Assembly: GCA_016844425.1 (NCBI GenBank)
Contig: JAERML010000107.1
Span: 1-5,621, forward strand
Origin: Bacteroidota bacterium
GTDB taxonomy: Bacteria > Bacteroidota > UBA10030 > UBA6906
DNA: 5,621 nt
Direction of reading: 5' to 3'
Shown: in pieces, positions 4,830 through 5,621 of the stretch
Position numbering within the stretch: the first letter of the stretch is position 1
How the letters are laid out: every line of letters starts with the position of its first letter
Translations under genes and position numbers: made by a program
Notes under the pieces: model-generated
What the model was told of the DNA's origin: nothing
Databases searched by the model: none
Seen by the model: the letters and a program-made list of their open reading frames with translations, nothing else

Positions 4830-5621
4830 ATGTCACTTATGGTCAGTATCTCCGGCATTCGCGGTGTGGTGGGCGAAAGCCTGACCCCTGAGGTCGCCGT
4901 CAAGTATGCTGGTGCATTTGGAGAGTATTGCAAACGTCTACAGCCTCAGAACCCGACCGTTGTCCTGGGACGTGACGGCAGGATAACCGGAAAGTCACTC
5001 ACCCATATTATCTCTTCAACGCTGTTGGCCACAGGTGTGAATGTGCGGGCGATCGGTATTTGTCCAACACCAACGGTACAATTGGCCGTCGAGCATAGCA
5101 ACGCGATCGGTGGAATCTCGGTCACTGCAAGCCACAACCCGATGGAGTGGAACGGCATGAAGTTCATCGCAGGCACCGGGATGTTTCTTGATGGTGACGA
5201 AAATCGCGCAATGTGGGCGATTGCCGAAGCGAACGAGGCACGGTACGTCCCGTGGAAGTCGCTCGGGAAGCACACCACCGATGATATTTGGATACGGAAG
5301 CACATCGATGCCCTCCTTGCCCTCCCCTACATCGTCCGGGAAAAAATCCAACAGAGGAAACTCAAAGTGGTACTCGATTGTGTTAACGCTGCCGGTGGCG
5401 TCATCGTACCCGCGCTGCTTCGTGAGCTCGGGTGCGAAGTGATCGAGATGAACTGCGACGTCACCGGCATTTTTTCTCACACGCCGGAGCCGGTCCCGGA
5501 GAACCTCACTGACCTCGCTGCTCGCGTGAAGGCGGAAAAGGCAGACATCGGCATAGCGGTGGACCCCGACGTGGACCGGCTTGTTCTGATCACCGAAAAG
5601 GGAGAGCCATACAGCGAAGAA
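4830..5621 (+). CDS. glmM: Phosphohexomutase (phosphoglucosamine/phosphogluco-/phosphomannomutase family), 3' end outside window
   Basis: Alpha-D-phosphohexomutase superfamily enzyme that moves phosphate between C6 and C1 of a hexose phosphate. Glucosamine phosphate is the likeliest substrate (peptidoglycan/UDP-GlcNAc route), but glucose or mannose phosphate cannot be excluded. 264 codons are visible of about 450-460 expected. Domain 1 begins SISGIRGVVGESLTPE (6-21) and includes VVLGRDGR (44-51) and TASHNP (99-104), whose Ser101 is the phosphorylated catalytic residue. Domain 2 contains KVVLDCVNAAGG (179-190), HTPEPVPENL (217-226) and the metal-binding loop DPDVDR (245-250), where Val replaces the more usual Ala or Gly; the three Asp are intact. 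The sugar-binding and phosphate-binding domains lie past the right edge. ATG 4830 fits the family N-terminus; ATG 4839 is possible, and the frame is open back to ATG 4761. No clear Shine-Dalgarno is seen. Transcribed away from the AMMECR1 cluster. Confidence 0.93.
   Translation, partial: MSLMVSISGIRGVVGESLTPEVAVKYAGAFGEYCKRLQPQNPTVVLGRDGRITGKSLTHIISSTLLATGVNVRAIGICPTPTVQLAVEHSNAIGGISVTASHNPMEWNGMKFIAGTGMFLDGDENRAMWAIAEANEARYVPWKSLGKHTTDDIWIRKHIDALLALPYIVREKIQQRKLKVVLDCVNAAGGVIVPALLRELGCEVIEMNCDVTGIFSHTPEPVPENLTDLAARVKAEKADIGIAVDPDVDRLVLITEKGEPYSEE

Noticed and set aside
4946..5480. Minus-strand open frames opposite the mutase
   Set aside because: They are shadows of the plus-strand phosphohexomutase, whose catalytic Ser and metal-loop motifs are unambiguous.

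Overview
This window reads as a chromosomal segment of a Gram-negative bacterium with moderate to fairly high GC. Six genes sit head-to-tail on the minus strand, and one divergent gene on the plus strand runs off the right edge. A small exported beta-rich protein ending in Phe suggests an outer membrane. The gene types (AMMECR1/Memo pair, Rossmann-DUF2520 protein, long RmlA-like nucleotidyltransferase, phosphohexomutase beginning with an SISGIRGVVGE-type N-terminus) recall Bacteroidota/Chlorobiota-Ignavibacteria relatives. That placement is an inference from family resemblance, not a phylogeny. No mobile element, CRISPR array, tRNA or rRNA was recognised.

Minus-strand cluster, in order of transcription (right to left): AmmeMemoRadiSam protein A (AMMECR1 domain, 4659-4090); AmmeMemoRadiSam protein B (Memo, 4093-3332, with an ancestral tail to 3272); a Rossmann/DUF2520 predicted oxidoreductase (3256-2324); a sugar-1-phosphate nucleotidyltransferase with a left-handed beta-helix tail (2327-1263); a small secreted, probably outer-membrane beta-barrel protein (1230-625); and an enoyl-CoA hydratase-family protein (617 to beyond base 1). 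Junctions are an ATGA overlap, a 15-nt gap (measured from the ancestral Memo stop), a TTGA overlap, a 32-nt gap and a 7-nt gap. The set therefore looks like a single operon, with a candidate promoter just upstream of AMMECR1. The radical SAM member of the AmmeMemoRadiSam trio is not in the window.

Plus strand: after a 170-nt divergent intergenic region holding a gapped inverted repeat, a phosphoglucosamine/phosphogluco-/phosphomannomutase-family gene starts at about 4830 and is cut by the window end. The mutase and the nucleotidyltransferase could serve the same nucleotide-sugar route for cell-surface glycans.

The most notable observation is in the Memo gene. A TGA stop falls exactly where the family has the conserved Gly of its C-terminal NSGDxTG motif, and the remaining 19 codons of a normal Memo C-terminus follow intact in the same frame up to a TAA. 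The candidates are a recent nonsense mutation, a base-call error, or (less likely) recoding. I saw no convincing wholly new system; the rest is ordinary chromosomal gene content in a slightly unusual combination.
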